DNA of 64,000 nucleotides. Source: Pseudenterobacter timonensis (GTDB lineage Bacteria; Pseudomonadota; Gammaproteobacteria; Enterobacterales; Enterobacteriaceae). The stretch spans positions 930,001 through 994,000 of the forward strand of contig NZ_FCOP01000011.1 in the NCBI RefSeq assembly GCF_900021175.1. Direction: 5' to 3'. A model generated the notes under the pieces. The model searched no databases, was not told where the DNA came from, and saw only the letters and a list, made by a program, of their open reading frames with translations. Shown here piece by piece: positions 50,104 through 59,171 of this stretch. The position numbers were made by a program, and so were the translations under genes. Position 1 is the stretch's first letter. The number at the start of each line of letters is the position of its first letter.

Positions 50104-50117
50104 CGTCTGCGGCAGGC

Positions 50118-50144
50118 AAAAAAAAGCCAGCCTTCAGGCTGGCT
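50118..50144 (-). terminator. Intrinsic terminator of fur
   Basis: AGCCAGCC-TGAA-GGCTGGCT on the minus strand followed by seven T's, 15 bp past the fur stop, back to back with the chiPQ terminator. Confidence 0.9.
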
Positions 50145-50159
50145 CAGAGTGTGAGCAAA

Positions 50160-50606
50160 TTATTTTGCGTCGTGCGCGTGTTCATCTTCGCGGCAGTCGC
50201 CCTCAGCGCAGTGACCATAGAGGTAAAGGCTGTGGTTGGTCAGGCGGATACCGTGACGCGCTGCGATTTCACGCTGGCGCGCTTCGATGGAATCATCGCT
50301 GAACTCAATCACCTTGCCGCAGTCGAGGCAGATAAGGTGATCGTGGTGATGCTGCTGCGTCAGTTCAAAAACGGATTTGCCGCCTTCGAAGTTATGGCGG
50401 GTGACAATCCCCGCGTCGTCAAACTGGTTCAGGACGCGGTAAACGGTCGCCAGACCAATCTCTTCGCCCATATCGATCAGACGTTTGTATAAGTCTTCCG
50501 CACTGACATGATGGTTGTCCGGCTCCTGAAGCACTTCAAGGATTTTTAACCGAGGAAGCGTAACTTTCAGGCCAGCCTTCTTTAATGCGGTATTGTTGTC
50601 GGTCAT
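50160..50606 (-). CDS. fur: Ferric uptake regulator Fur
   Basis: 148 residues, the E. coli length. The winged helix spans about residues 1-82 (GLKVTLPRLKILEVLQ). The regulatory metal-site region is QQHHHDHLICLDCGK. Cys93/Cys96 plus Cys133/Cys138 form the structural zinc site. With Fe2+ it represses iron uptake genes and itself. The tail is His/Asp-rich. It is followed by its own terminator. Confidence 0.97.
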   Translation of the reverse strand: MTDNNTALKKAGLKVTLPRLKILEVLQEPDNHHVSAEDLYKRLIDMGEEIGLATVYRVLNQFDDAGIVTRHNFEGGKSVFELTQQHHHDHLICLDCGKVIEFSDDSIEARQREIAARHGIRLTNHSLYLYGHCAEGDCREDEHAHDAK

Positions 50607-50632
50607 GCGGAATCTGTCCTGTTGCTAGACAT
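50603..50632 (-). CDS. Candidate leader peptide overlapping the fur start
   Basis: ATG to TGA, nine codons (MSSNRTDSA), ending in the four-base overlap ATGA with the fur start. In E. coli the leader peptide Uof is translationally coupled to fur in this way and is the target of RyhB. This ORF is shorter than the 28 codons I recall for Uof and its ribosome site (GAGAAG) is weak. Confidence 0.3.
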   Translation of the reverse strand: MSSNRTDSA

Positions 50633-50668
50633 TCACTTCTCAACAAGAAGTGATAAAAATGCACCCGG

Positions 50669-50687
50669 GATAATGCGTCTCATTATA
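50669..50687. promoter_or_regulatory. Fur box upstream of fur (autoregulation)
   Basis: GATAATGCGTCTCATTATA matches 14 of 19 positions of the Fur consensus and lies 63-81 bp upstream of the fur start. Confidence 0.6.
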
Positions 50688-50892
50688 GAACTGCCATTAC
50701 TAAATGAAAACTGCAAGCCTCAGGCAAAGTATGCTGTTAAAAACGTGGTATCGCCAACAAAGTTGACTGCTGGCATTCACTTCAACCCGGGGATATTGTA
50801 CAGATATGAGCGCAAAAGTTAAAAGTTTGTAGCAATTAATTTAATTGGCAAACCTGTAATGCGGCACAGCGCACGCTGTGCCGTATCCGCTA

Positions 50893-51423
50893 TCAGGCGT
50901 TCAGGATCGCGTCGAGGTTCAGTTCTTCGCGGATCTGTTTCACCCACTTCTCTACGCGCTCGGCGGTCAGTTCTGGCTGGCGATCTTCATCAATGGCGAG
51001 ACCAACGAAGTGGTCATCATCGGCCAGCCCTTTAGAGGCTTCGAAGTGGTAGCCAGCGGTCGGCCAGTGACCCACAATCGCCGCGCCGCGCGGTTCGATG
51101 ATGTCGCGAATGGTGCCCAGCGCATCACAGAAATATTCAGCGTAATCTTCCTGGTCGCCGCAGCCGAAGAGGGCAACGAGTTTGCCGTTGAAATCTACCT
51201 CTTCCAGCGTCGGGAAGAAATCGTCCCAGTCACACTGCGCTTCGCCGTAGTACCAGGTGGGGATGCCCAGCAGCAGAATATCGTAACCTTCGAGATCTTC
51301 TTTGCTGCTCTTGGCAATGTCATGCACATCGGCAACATCTTTACCTAGCTGTTTCTGAATGTTTTTTGCGATATTTTCAGTATTACCGGTGTCGCTGCCG
51401 AAAAAAATGCCGATGATTGCCAT
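50893..51423 (-). CDS. fldA: Flavodoxin 1 FldA
   Basis: 176 residues, identical in length to E. coli. The FMN phosphate loop is [11 protein letters not shown] near residues 9-19, and the isoalloxazine-stacking Trp and Tyr are in [13 protein letters not shown] and [13 protein letters not shown]. It is an essential electron carrier that replaces ferredoxin for enzymes such as IspG/H, MetH, PFL activase and the radical SAM proteins (e.g. LipA and MiaB here). The frame opens 21 codons upstream, but the family starts MAIIGIFF. Confidence 0.96.
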   Translation of the reverse strand: MAIIGIFFGSDTGNTENIAKNIQKQLGKDVADVHDIAKSSKEDLEGYDILLLGIPTWYYGEAQCDWDDFFPTLEEVDFNGKLVALFGCGDQEDYAEYFCDALGTIRDIIEPRGAAIVGHWPTAGYHFEASKGLADDDHFVGLAIDEDRQPELTAERVEKWVKQIREELNLDAILNA

Positions 51424-51580
51424 GAGTAAAATAACCTCTTGAAACTTAATGGTATGGTGGCGCAAATTGTCCACGGATAAGGGCAATCATAGCAGAACAG
51501 GCAAGTTCGCGGAAACTGCTATCACGCGGGACTGCACTCTGTGCTACATGATTGGGAAGATTGCGCGGCTTTTCAGATTT

Positions 51581-51868
51581 TTACTTACTGCTGCGCAGCG
51601 TCTCAAGCTGGGACAGCAATATCGCTTCGATCAGTTCGCTGCGGCTGATCTGGCGGGCTTCCGCCAGCTCGTTCAGCGCGTCGACCGCCTGGGCGTTGAG
51701 CTTCAGCTCGACGCGTTTAAGCCCGCGGCTTTTGTCGCGTTTAAGCTGGTTGCGCTTGTTGATGCGCAGCTGTTCATCACGCGACAGCGGATTGGTTTTC
51801 GGTCGTCCCGGTCGACGCTCAGTCGCGAACAGATCTAATGTCGTGCGGTCCGTTTGTTCTTTGGCCAT
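51581..51868 (-). CDS. ybfE: LexA-regulated protein YbfE
   Basis: 95 residues starting MAKEQTDRTTLDLFATERRPGR. A basic, helical ribbon-helix-helix-like C-terminal half (VELKLNAQAVDALNELAEA...SRSELIEAILL) follows an AT-hook-like RRPGRPKTN. It is SOS-induced in E. coli with unknown function. I did not find a convincing LexA box in the 128 bp upstream, so that control is by homology only. Confidence 0.92.
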   Translation of the reverse strand: MAKEQTDRTTLDLFATERRPGRPKTNPLSRDEQLRINKRNQLKRDKSRGLKRVELKLNAQAVDALNELAEARQISRSELIEAILLSQLETLRSSK

Positions 51869-51996
51869 GATTCAGAGAGTTCGGGGAAAACAAGCAGCCC
51901 TGCTTATGCCGGGGCGATGAGCGCGACATCATACATCACCGATATCGGCACGCCAACGACTGGCGGCCTGTAGTCATCCAGTCGCTGGCTTTTTAA

Positions 51997-52770
51997 TCAG
52001 TTTGCGGGTTCGGCGAGATAGCGGCGAATGGCGCGTAGCACCGCTTCCGGCTTTTCAGCATGCACCCAGTGGCCAGCACCGGCGATCACATGCGCCCGCG
52101 CCTGTGGAAACTGGGCGAGCAGGGCGTCACGATGGCTTTCGGCGATGTAGGGGGAGTTACCGCCGGCGATGAACAGAACAGGGTGCGCCCAGGCGGGGAC
52201 CGGCTGCCAGCCGACAATATCGTCGTAGCGATCCCAGAGTACCGGGACGTTAAAACGCCACGCTCCATCCACGAACGATTTCAGCAGAAACTGCACCACC
52301 CCCTCTTCATTCAGATGGTCACGCATTACCGCCGCCGCCTGCTGGCGCGTGGTAACGCCCGCCGCGGTTACCGCGTTAATGGCGGCAAAAATCTCATCGT
52401 GGCGGCGAACCTGGTAATCCACCGGGGCGACATCGATCACCACCAGCTTGTCGATCCGCTCCGGCGCCAGGGCGGTGAGCGCCATTACCGCTTTGCCGCC
52501 CATAGAGTGGCCGACCAGCGTCGCTTTCTCGATATGGTGCGCATCCAGGGTATCCAGCAGGTCCTGGGCCATCGCCGCGTAGTTCATCTGCGCGGAGCGT
52601 TCAGAGAGGCCGTGGTTACGCATATCCACCTGCAGGATATCCCGATCGGTCACCAGATCGCGCGCCAGCACGCCCAGGTTATCAAGGCTGCCAAAAAGGC
52701 CGTGCACCAGCACGACGGGAGAGTGGTTGTTCGGCGATTGTGCAGATTGCGCTCGGCTATTCAATTTCAT
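51997..52770 (-). CDS. ybfF: Alpha/beta-hydrolase esterase YbfF
   Basis: 257 residues. The nucleophile Ser89 is in VGHSMGGKAV, the oxyanion strand is VLVHGLFGSLDN and the catalytic His is in GAGHWVHAEKP. It hydrolyses short acyl esters and acyl-CoA thioesters in vitro; its physiological substrate is unclear. It is divergent from seqA with about 187 bp between. Confidence 0.94.
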   Translation of the reverse strand: MKLNSRAQSAQSPNNHSPVVLVHGLFGSLDNLGVLARDLVTDRDILQVDMRNHGLSERSAQMNYAAMAQDLLDTLDAHHIEKATLVGHSMGGKAVMALTALAPERIDKLVVIDVAPVDYQVRRHDEIFAAINAVTAAGVTTRQQAAAVMRDHLNEEGVVQFLLKSFVDGAWRFNVPVLWDRYDDIVGWQPVPAWAHPVLFIAGGNSPYIAESHRDALLAQFPQARAHVIAGAGHWVHAEKPEAVLRAIRRYLAEPAN

Positions 52771-52957
52771 GGCAAAGTTCTTTTTTTACGTGGGTCAGGT
52801 TAGGGTATTATGGTGAACATTCTACTGCCCGGCTGCAAGGTCCCAGTTTTATCCGACTTTTGCCGCCTCTCAGGTTTAACCCTATTCGCGGTTGGGATTA
52901 GCTCCTATAATCCCAACGACTTGTTTCAATTCAGATAAGATATCGCACTGGATAAAG

Positions 52958-53494
52958 ATGAAAACAATTGAAGTTGATGACGAGCTTTATCAATACATCG
53001 CCAGCCATACGCGGCACATCGGCGAAAGCGCGTCCGACATTTTACGGCGTATGCTGAAAATTTCCGCCGCGACACAGCCCGTTACCCCTTCTGTTAAAGA
53101 AGCGCCCCAGCCCGCGGTGGCCGCTGCACCGGCTTCCCCGGTGAAAGATAAGGTTCGCGCCATGCGCGAACTGCTGCTGTCGGACGAATATGCCGAACAG
53201 AGAAAAGCGGTTAACCGTTTCATGCTGGTGCTGACTACACTTTATTCACTGGATAACCACGCGTTTGCCGAAGCGACCGAGTCGCTACATGGTCGTACCC
53301 GCGTCTATTTTGCGGGTGATGAGCAGACGCTGCTGCAGAGCGGCAATCAAACCAAGCCCAAACATGTCCCAGGCACACCGTACTGGGTGATCACCAATAC
53401 CAATACCGGGCGCAAGTGCAGCATGATTGAACATATCATGCAGTCGATGCAGTTCCCGGCGGAATTGATTGAGAAGGTTTGCGGTACAATCTAA
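52958..53494 (+). CDS. seqA: Replication initiation negative regulator SeqA
   Basis: 178 residues. The N-terminal multimerisation domain ([24 protein letters not shown], about 1-35) joins through a Pro/Ala linker to the C-terminal GATC-binding domain ([29 protein letters not shown]). It binds hemimethylated GATC to sequester oriC. The frame is open 22 codons upstream, but homology and GATAAAG set this start. It is followed closely by pgm (23 bp), as in E. coli. Confidence 0.96.
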   Translation: MKTIEVDDELYQYIASHTRHIGESASDILRRMLKISAATQPVTPSVKEAPQPAVAAAPASPVKDKVRAMRELLLSDEYAEQRKAVNRFMLVLTTLYSLDNHAFAEATESLHGRTRVYFAGDEQTLLQSGNQTKPKHVPGTPYWVITNTNTGRKCSMIEHIMQSMQFPAELIEKVCGTI

Positions 53495-53517
53495 CCCTTG
53501 CAAGAAAGGATCACGCA

Positions 53518-55158
53518 ATGGCAAATCACACCCGTGCAGGCCAACCTGCACAACAAAGCGATTTGATTAACGTCGCTCAGCTTACCGCTCAGTATTATGT
53601 GCTGAAACCGGTGGCGGGCAACGCAGAACACGCAGTGAAGTTTGGTACCTCTGGCCACCGCGGCAGCGCGGGGCGTCACAGTTTTAACGAACCGCATATT
53701 CTGGCCATTGCGCAGGCTATCGCGGAAGAGCGCGCCAAAAACGGCGTGACCGGACCGTGCTACGTGGGCAAGGATACCCACGCGCTGTCTGAACCCGCGT
53801 TTATTTCGGTGCTGGAAGTGCTGGCGGCCAATGGGGTCGACATCATTATCCAGGAAAATAATGGCTTCACCCCTACGCCAGCGGTGTCGAACGCCATTCT
53901 GGTGCATAACAAAAAGGGCGGCCCGCAGGCTGACGGTATTGTTATCACCCCGTCCCATAACCCGCCGGAAGATGGCGGTATCAAATACAACCCGCCTAAC
54001 GGTGGCCCGGCTGATACCAACGTCACCAAAGTGGTGGAAGACCGCGCCAACGCGCTGCTGGCTGATGGTCTGAAAGGCGTGAAGCGTATTTCGCTGGATG
54101 AGGCGATGGCCTCAGGACACGTTAAAGAGCAGGATCTGATCCAGCCGTTTGTGGAAGGGCTGGCGGATATCGTCGATATGGCGGCCATCCAGAAAGCGGG
54201 CCTGAAGCTCGGCGTCGATCCGCTGGGCGGCTCCGGTATCGAATACTGGAAGCGCATCGGCGAGTATTACAAGCTCGATTTGACCATCGTGAACGATCAG
54301 GTCGATCAGACTTTCCGCTTTATGCATCTTGATAAAGATGGCGCAATCCGTATGGACTGCTCCTCCGAGTGCGCAATGGCGGGCCTGCTTCAGCTGCGCG
54401 ACAAATTTGATCTCGCCTTTGCCAACGACCCGGACTATGACCGTCACGGTATCGTGACCCCGGCCGGGCTGATGAACCCGAACCACTATCTGGCGGTGGC
54501 GATCAACTACCTGTTCCAGCACCGTCCGCAGTGGGGCAAAGAGGTTGCCGTGGGGAAAACGCTGGTCTCTTCCGCCATGATCGACCGCGTGGTTAACGAT
54601 CTTGGCCGTAAGCTGGTGGAAGTGCCGGTAGGCTTTAAGTGGTTTGTTGACGGTTTGCATGACGGCAGCTTCGGCTTTGGCGGTGAAGAGAGCGCGGGCG
54701 CCTCTTTCCTGCGCTTTGACGGCACACCGTGGTCCACCGACAAAGACGGTATCATCATGTGTCTGCTGGCGGCGGAAATCACTGCCGTGACCGGTAAAAA
54801 CCCGCAGGAGCATTACAACGAGCTGGCCGATCGTTTCGGCGCGCCAAGCTACAACCGTCTGCAGGCGGCCGCGTCGTCCGCCCAGAAGTCAGCGCTCTCC
54901 AAACTCTCTCCGGAGATGGTCAGCGCCAGCACCCTGGCGGGCGATCCTATCACTGCGCGCCTGACGGCAGCGCCGGGCAACGGCGCCTCCATCGGCGGCC
55001 TGAAGGTGATGACCGACAACGGCTGGTTCGCGGCGCGTCCGTCCGGTACGGAAGATGCCTACAAAATCTATTGCGAAAGTTTCCTGGGCGAAGAACATCG
55101 CCTGCGTATTGAAAAAGAAGCGGTAGAGATTGTCAGCGAAGTGCTGAAAAACGCCTGA
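53518..55158 (+). CDS. pgm: Phosphoglucomutase Pgm
   Basis: 546 residues, the E. coli length. The phosphoserine loop is [11 protein letters not shown] with Ser146, the metal loop is NDPDYDRHG near residue 305, sugar recognition is GEESAGASF and phosphate binding is [12 protein letters not shown]. It interconverts glucose-1- and glucose-6-phosphate for glycogen, galactose and UDP-glucose metabolism. It probably shares a transcript with seqA. Confidence 0.97.
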   Translation: MANHTRAGQPAQQSDLINVAQLTAQYYVLKPVAGNAEHAVKFGTSGHRGSAGRHSFNEPHILAIAQAIAEERAKNGVTGPCYVGKDTHALSEPAFISVLEVLAANGVDIIIQENNGFTPTPAVSNAILVHNKKGGPQADGIVITPSHNPPEDGGIKYNPPNGGPADTNVTKVVEDRANALLADGLKGVKRISLDEAMASGHVKEQDLIQPFVEGLADIVDMAAIQKAGLKLGVDPLGGSGIEYWKRIGEYYKLDLTIVNDQVDQTFRFMHLDKDGAIRMDCSSECAMAGLLQLRDKFDLAFANDPDYDRHGIVTPAGLMNPNHYLAVAINYLFQHRPQWGKEVAVGKTLVSSAMIDRVVNDLGRKLVEVPVGFKWFVDGLHDGSFGFGGEESAGASFLRFDGTPWSTDKDGIIMCLLAAEITAVTGKNPQEHYNELADRFGAPSYNRLQAAASSAQKSALSKLSPEMVSASTLAGDPITARLTAAPGNGASIGGLKVMTDNGWFAARPSGTEDAYKIYCESFLGEEHRLRIEKEAVEIVSEVLKNA

Positions 55159-55177
55159 CGTTAGCGATATCCGCATA

Positions 55178-55211
55178 AACCCGGCACGCGAGAGCGTGGC
55201 GGGTTTTTTAT
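55178..55211 (+). terminator. Intrinsic terminator of seqA-pgm
   Basis: AACCCGGCACGC-GAGA-GCGTGGCGGGTT with one mismatch, then TTTT, 19 bp past the stop. It also faces the end of kdpE from the other side. Confidence 0.85.
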
Positions 55212-55221
55212 TGCCCGATCC

Positions 55222-55899
55222 TCAGAGCATAAACCGGTAGCCGATGCCGGTTTCGGTTAACAGATGACGCGGACGGGCAGGATCGGCTTCAAGTTTCTGG
55301 CGAAGATGGCCCATATAGATGCGCAGATAATGGCTGTGCTCAACGGCGTTGGGTCCCCAGATCTGGCTTAACAGCTGGCGCTGGGTTAGCACCTTACCGT
55401 GGTTATTAAGCAGTACCGCCAGCAGGCGAAACTCAATGGGTGTCAAGTGTATCTCATTGCCGTCGCGCAGGATGCGGCGTGAAGCAAGATCAACCTGAAC
55501 AGAGGAAAACGTATATATCGGATCGACAGGCGCTGTCGCTCCATGACGGCGCAGCGCCACGCGCAGGCGCGCCTGCAGTTCGCCGATGCCAAAAGGTTTA
55601 CTGAGATAATCGTCCGCGCCAGCGTCCAGGGCGGCGATTTTATCCGCCTCTTCGGTACGGGCCGAGAGGACGATAATCGGCATCTGGCTCCACTGACGCA
55701 CCTCGCGGATAAAATCGAGGCCGTCGCCATCCGGCAGGCCCAGATCCAGAATCGCCAGATCCGGCTTGCGCGTGGCCGCCTCAATCAGGCCGCGCTGCAA
55801 CGTCCCGGCTTCAAAGACGCGCAGGCCGTCTCCCTCCAGCGCGGCGCGCAGAAAGCGGCTTATGGCGAGCTCATCTTCAATAATCAGAACGTTAATCAC
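55222..55899 (-). CDS. kdpE: Response regulator KdpE (OmpR family)
   Basis: 225 residues. The receiver domain has the phospho-acceptor Asp52 (AILDLGLPDGDG) and acidic residues Glu8-Asp9. The C-terminal winged helix includes HLTPIEFRLLAVLL. It activates kdpFABC under K+ limitation or osmotic stress. Its start overlaps the kdpD stop by 4 bp. Confidence 0.96.
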   Translation of the reverse strand: MINVLIIEDELAISRFLRAALEGDGLRVFEAGTLQRGLIEAATRKPDLAILDLGLPDGDGLDFIREVRQWSQMPIIVLSARTEEADKIAALDAGADDYLSKPFGIGELQARLRVALRRHGATAPVDPIYTFSSVQVDLASRRILRDGNEIHLTPIEFRLLAVLLNNHGKVLTQRQLLSQIWGPNAVEHSHYLRIYMGHLRQKLEADPARPRHLLTETGIGYRFML

Positions 55900-58583
55900 A
55901 GATCCTCAGGTAATTCACTCAGCTGGGGCGGTACGTCCAGCGGAAGTGTAACACAAAATAGCGCCCCGCCTTCCGGGCGATTATGAGCGCTGATGGTGCC
56001 CCCATGCACCTCCACAATAGCCTGACAGATAGCCAGTCCCAGCCCGACGCCGGGGATGGCTGACTCTTTGTTGCCCCGGGCAAATTTGGCAAAGATAGCG
56101 CGCTCCTGGCCTGGCGGAATGCCCGGTCCATCGTCCCACACCTCCAGCCTGAGCGTCTGCTCTTCCACGCGGGCGTTAAGACCAATCTGCGCCCGGGGAC
56201 CACCATATTTCGCCGCGTTCTCCAGCAGATTGATCAATACCCGTTCAAACAGCGGCCCGTCCACGGAGATAAGCGCCAGCGGCTCCGGTATCGCTAACTG
56301 AATCTGTCGCCCGCCCGCCTCGGGCTCCAGCATTCTGATGGCGCTGCCTACCACCTCTTCCAGCGTCAGCCACTCTTTTTTCAGGTTAAAGCCGCCGGAC
56401 TGGATGCGCGCCATATCCAGCAGATTATTGACCAGCCGGGTTGTGTTCAGAATGTGCTGGCGGATTTCGCTCGCCTGGGGGGCGTGGCGCGATCCCTCCG
56501 CCGCCAGGTCGAGGGTAAGGATTTCCGCCTGACCGAACAGCACCGTCAGCGGGGTGCGCAGATCGTGGGAGAGCGCGGCAAGAAGGGCGTTGCGAATGCT
56601 CTCCCGCTCGCTCGCCAGCCGCGCCTGCTCTTCGCTGGCGGTGAGGGCGAGCCGTTCCAGCGCGCTGGCGACCAGCAGGGTAAAGGTCTCCAGCAGCCGC
56701 TGCTGTTCGGGGATCATCAGCTGGCGAAGGTTAGCCGGTTCGACAATCGCCACCCCCTGGATCTGGCCCGCGCTGCGCAGCGGCAGGATTTGATATGGCA
56801 CGCCCGGCAGGGTATCGGTTCCCGCCCCGGCGGGCTGGCCTTTGTCAAAGCTCCAGCGGGCAATCGCCTCATCCCACGGAGTCATACCGCTCGCCGGGGT
56901 GAGAGGACGCAGATGCCCTGATTCATCGGGCAACAGAATCTGGCTGCTGGCGTGAAATGCCGAGCGGATAAAACGTTCGCTGGTCTGCACGATATCCTGT
57001 GGCGTACGGCCTACCGCCAGCGATTTTGACATTTCATAGAGATGGCGGGTTCGCTGCTCCCGGTAGCGGGCGATACGCGCCTGATAGCGCACGCCGGCGG
57101 TCAGGTTGCCGATCACCAGCCCCACCGTCAGCATCACCGCAAAGGTCAGGATGTACTGCACGTCCGAGACCGCCAGCGTGCCGCGCGGCGCGATAAAAAA
57201 GAGATCGAAGCTCACCACGTTAATCACCGTGGCCAGCACCGAGGGCCAGCGGCCATAGAAAAGCGCCACCACCACCACGCCAAACAGATAGAGCATCACC
57301 AGGTTGGCGGCGTCGAAAGCGATCAGCCACTGCTGCGCCACCACGGTAATGATCGCGCAGAGCGCCACGGCGACCAGCGAGCCGCGCAGCTGAATGCGCC
57401 ACTTGTCGGCAAAGGGGCGGTTATCCGGCGCGCCACCCGGCAAGGGAGCCGGTTTCTCATCCAGGGCGACAATCACCAGATCCAGATCGGGCGCCTGTCT
57501 GGCCAGACGGTCGGCGAATGACGCCCGACTGAACCAGCGGCGCTGGGGGCGGCGGCCGGTCACGATTTTGCCCAGATTATGTTCCCGGGCATAGCGCAGG
57601 ATCGCCTTATCCTCTGCCGGGTCGGAGAGGGTGGCGGTTTCCGCCCCCAGCTCCTGGGCCAGCCGCAGGGCGGCTAATATCGCCCGCCGCTGTTGCTCTG
57701 GCAGGGCATGAAGGCGGGGCGTTTCAACATACACCGCATGCCAGACGCTGCCGAACCTGGCGGCCAGCCGGGCGGCGGTGCGCACCAGCTTCTCATTGCC
57801 GCTGCCGTGACCGATGCAGAGCAGTATCGCGTCGCGGGTGTGCCAGACGCGCTCCTGCCCCTGGCGATCGCGCCAGGCGCGCATCTGATCGTCTACGCGA
57901 TCGGCGGTGCGCCTTAATGCCAGTTCGCGCAGGGCGATCAGGTTCCCCTTGCGAAAGAAATGTTCGATGGCCCGCTCCGCCTGGTCGGCAATATAGACTT
58001 TTCCTTCGTGCAGCCGCTGGCGCAGATCGTCCGGAGGGAGATCCACCAGCACCACTTCGTCGGCGGCGTCAAAGAAGGGGTCGGGGAGGGTTTCCCTCAC
58101 CTTGATACCCGTCACGCCGCTCACCACGTCGTTAAGGCTTTCCAGATGCTGAACGTTGACCGTGGTAAAGACGTCGATGCCCGCCTCCAGCAGCTCTTCC
58201 ACATCCTGCCAGCGCCTGGGGTGACGCGAGCCGGGCGCGTTACTGTGCGCCAGCTCGTCCATCAGGATCAGCGCGGGACGGCGGGCGAGGGCGGCGTCGA
58301 GGTCAAACTCGCTGACCTGACGTCCCCGGTGGCTCATGCGCCGGGGCGGAAGGATTTCCAGCCCCGCCAGCAGCGCCGCCGTCTCCTTACGCCCGTGGGT
58401 CTCCACCACGCCGATAAGAATGTCGAGCCCCTGCCTGCGCAGACGCTGCGCCTGGGCCAGCATGGCGTAGGTTTTCCCCACCCCCGCGCAGGCGCCAAAG
58501 AAGATCTTCAGCTTGCCGCGATGCGGGGCGGCGGCCTGCTGGAGCAGCCGATCCGGATCCGGGCGCAGTGGCTCATCGGTCAT
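55896..58583 (-). CDS. kdpD: Sensor histidine kinase KdpD
   Basis: 895 residues. The N-terminal KdpD domain has Walker A GACAGVGKT (residues 30-38) and DELAHSNAPGSRHPRRW, then a Usp-like domain. Four membrane helices lie near residues 400-500. A GAF-like region is followed by the HisKA motif ALSHDLRTPL (His about 673) and ATPase motifs (NLLENAAKY, DDGPGIPP, GVGLGLAI). It senses low K+ and turgor and phosphorylates or dephosphorylates KdpE. It starts 1 bp past the kdpC stop. Confidence 0.96.
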   Translation of the reverse strand: MTDEPLRPDPDRLLQQAAAPHRGKLKIFFGACAGVGKTYAMLAQAQRLRRQGLDILIGVVETHGRKETAALLAGLEILPPRRMSHRGRQVSEFDLDAALARRPALILMDELAHSNAPGSRHPRRWQDVEELLEAGIDVFTTVNVQHLESLNDVVSGVTGIKVRETLPDPFFDAADEVVLVDLPPDDLRQRLHEGKVYIADQAERAIEHFFRKGNLIALRELALRRTADRVDDQMRAWRDRQGQERVWHTRDAILLCIGHGSGNEKLVRTAARLAARFGSVWHAVYVETPRLHALPEQQRRAILAALRLAQELGAETATLSDPAEDKAILRYAREHNLGKIVTGRRPQRRWFSRASFADRLARQAPDLDLVIVALDEKPAPLPGGAPDNRPFADKWRIQLRGSLVAVALCAIITVVAQQWLIAFDAANLVMLYLFGVVVVALFYGRWPSVLATVINVVSFDLFFIAPRGTLAVSDVQYILTFAVMLTVGLVIGNLTAGVRYQARIARYREQRTRHLYEMSKSLAVGRTPQDIVQTSERFIRSAFHASSQILLPDESGHLRPLTPASGMTPWDEAIARWSFDKGQPAGAGTDTLPGVPYQILPLRSAGQIQGVAIVEPANLRQLMIPEQQRLLETFTLLVASALERLALTASEEQARLASERESIRNALLAALSHDLRTPLTVLFGQAEILTLDLAAEGSRHAPQASEIRQHILNTTRLVNNLLDMARIQSGGFNLKKEWLTLEEVVGSAIRMLEPEAGGRQIQLAIPEPLALISVDGPLFERVLINLLENAAKYGGPRAQIGLNARVEEQTLRLEVWDDGPGIPPGQERAIFAKFARGNKESAIPGVGLGLAICQAIVEVHGGTISAHNRPEGGALFCVTLPLDVPPQLSELPEDL

Positions 58584-59159
58584 TTAGTTCTTCCTTAGCG
58601 CGTCCAGCGCCAGATTCAGCTCAACAATGTTTACCACCGGCGTGCCGATAAAAACGGGCAGCGGCGTTTCGGTATGCGTTTCGACCAGTTGACGAAGGGC
58701 CGCTTCAGGCAGGCCGCGCGCCGCCGCCACGCGGGGGATCTGCCAGCGAACGGCTGCTGGCGTCAGGCTGTAGTCGAGCCCGCTGGCGGAGGCGGTTGTC
58801 AACTCCACCGGCACCGCCTGGCTGGCCTGCGGGTTGGCGGCGCGCAGGGCGGCGATCCGTTCAGCTATCGCTTTGTCCAGCGCGGGATTGCTGCCTGCCA
58901 GGTTGCTGCCGCCGGATGCCAGCGGATTATACGGGCTTTCCGCCGTGGCGGAAGGGCGTCCGTGGAAGTAGCCCGGCGCGGTGAACTCTTGTCCAATCAG
59001 CCGTGAACCGCGCACCGCGCCTTCCTGAATAATCAGCGAGCCGTTGGCCCGATCCTTAAACCACCACTGCCCCAAAGCGGTGGTCAGAAGCGGGTAGAGC
59101 CCGCCGGTAATCAATGCCAGTAAAATAAACAAAAGTATAGCGGGACGTAACATACTCAT
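58584..59159 (-). CDS. kdpC: K+-transporting ATPase subunit KdpC
   Basis: 191 residues. One N-terminal membrane helix (about 8-28) precedes a periplasmic domain; the conserved motifs are GSxLIGQ (GSRLIGQEF), GRPSA and [13 protein letters not shown]. It stabilises the KdpFABC complex and may aid K+ affinity. It is 12 bp after kdpB. Confidence 0.95.
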   Translation of the reverse strand: MSMLRPAILLFILLALITGGLYPLLTTALGQWWFKDRANGSLIIQEGAVRGSRLIGQEFTAPGYFHGRPSATAESPYNPLASGGSNLAGSNPALDKAIAERIAALRAANPQASQAVPVELTTASASGLDYSLTPAAVRWQIPRVAAARGLPEAALRQLVETHTETPLPVFIGTPVVNIVELNLALDALRKN

Positions 59160-59171
59160 TTGATTTCCCTC

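Noticed and set aside
51869-51996. LexA box for ybfE
   Set aside because: I looked for CTG-N10-CAG; the nearest candidate (CTGTAGTCATCCAG) has the wrong spacing.
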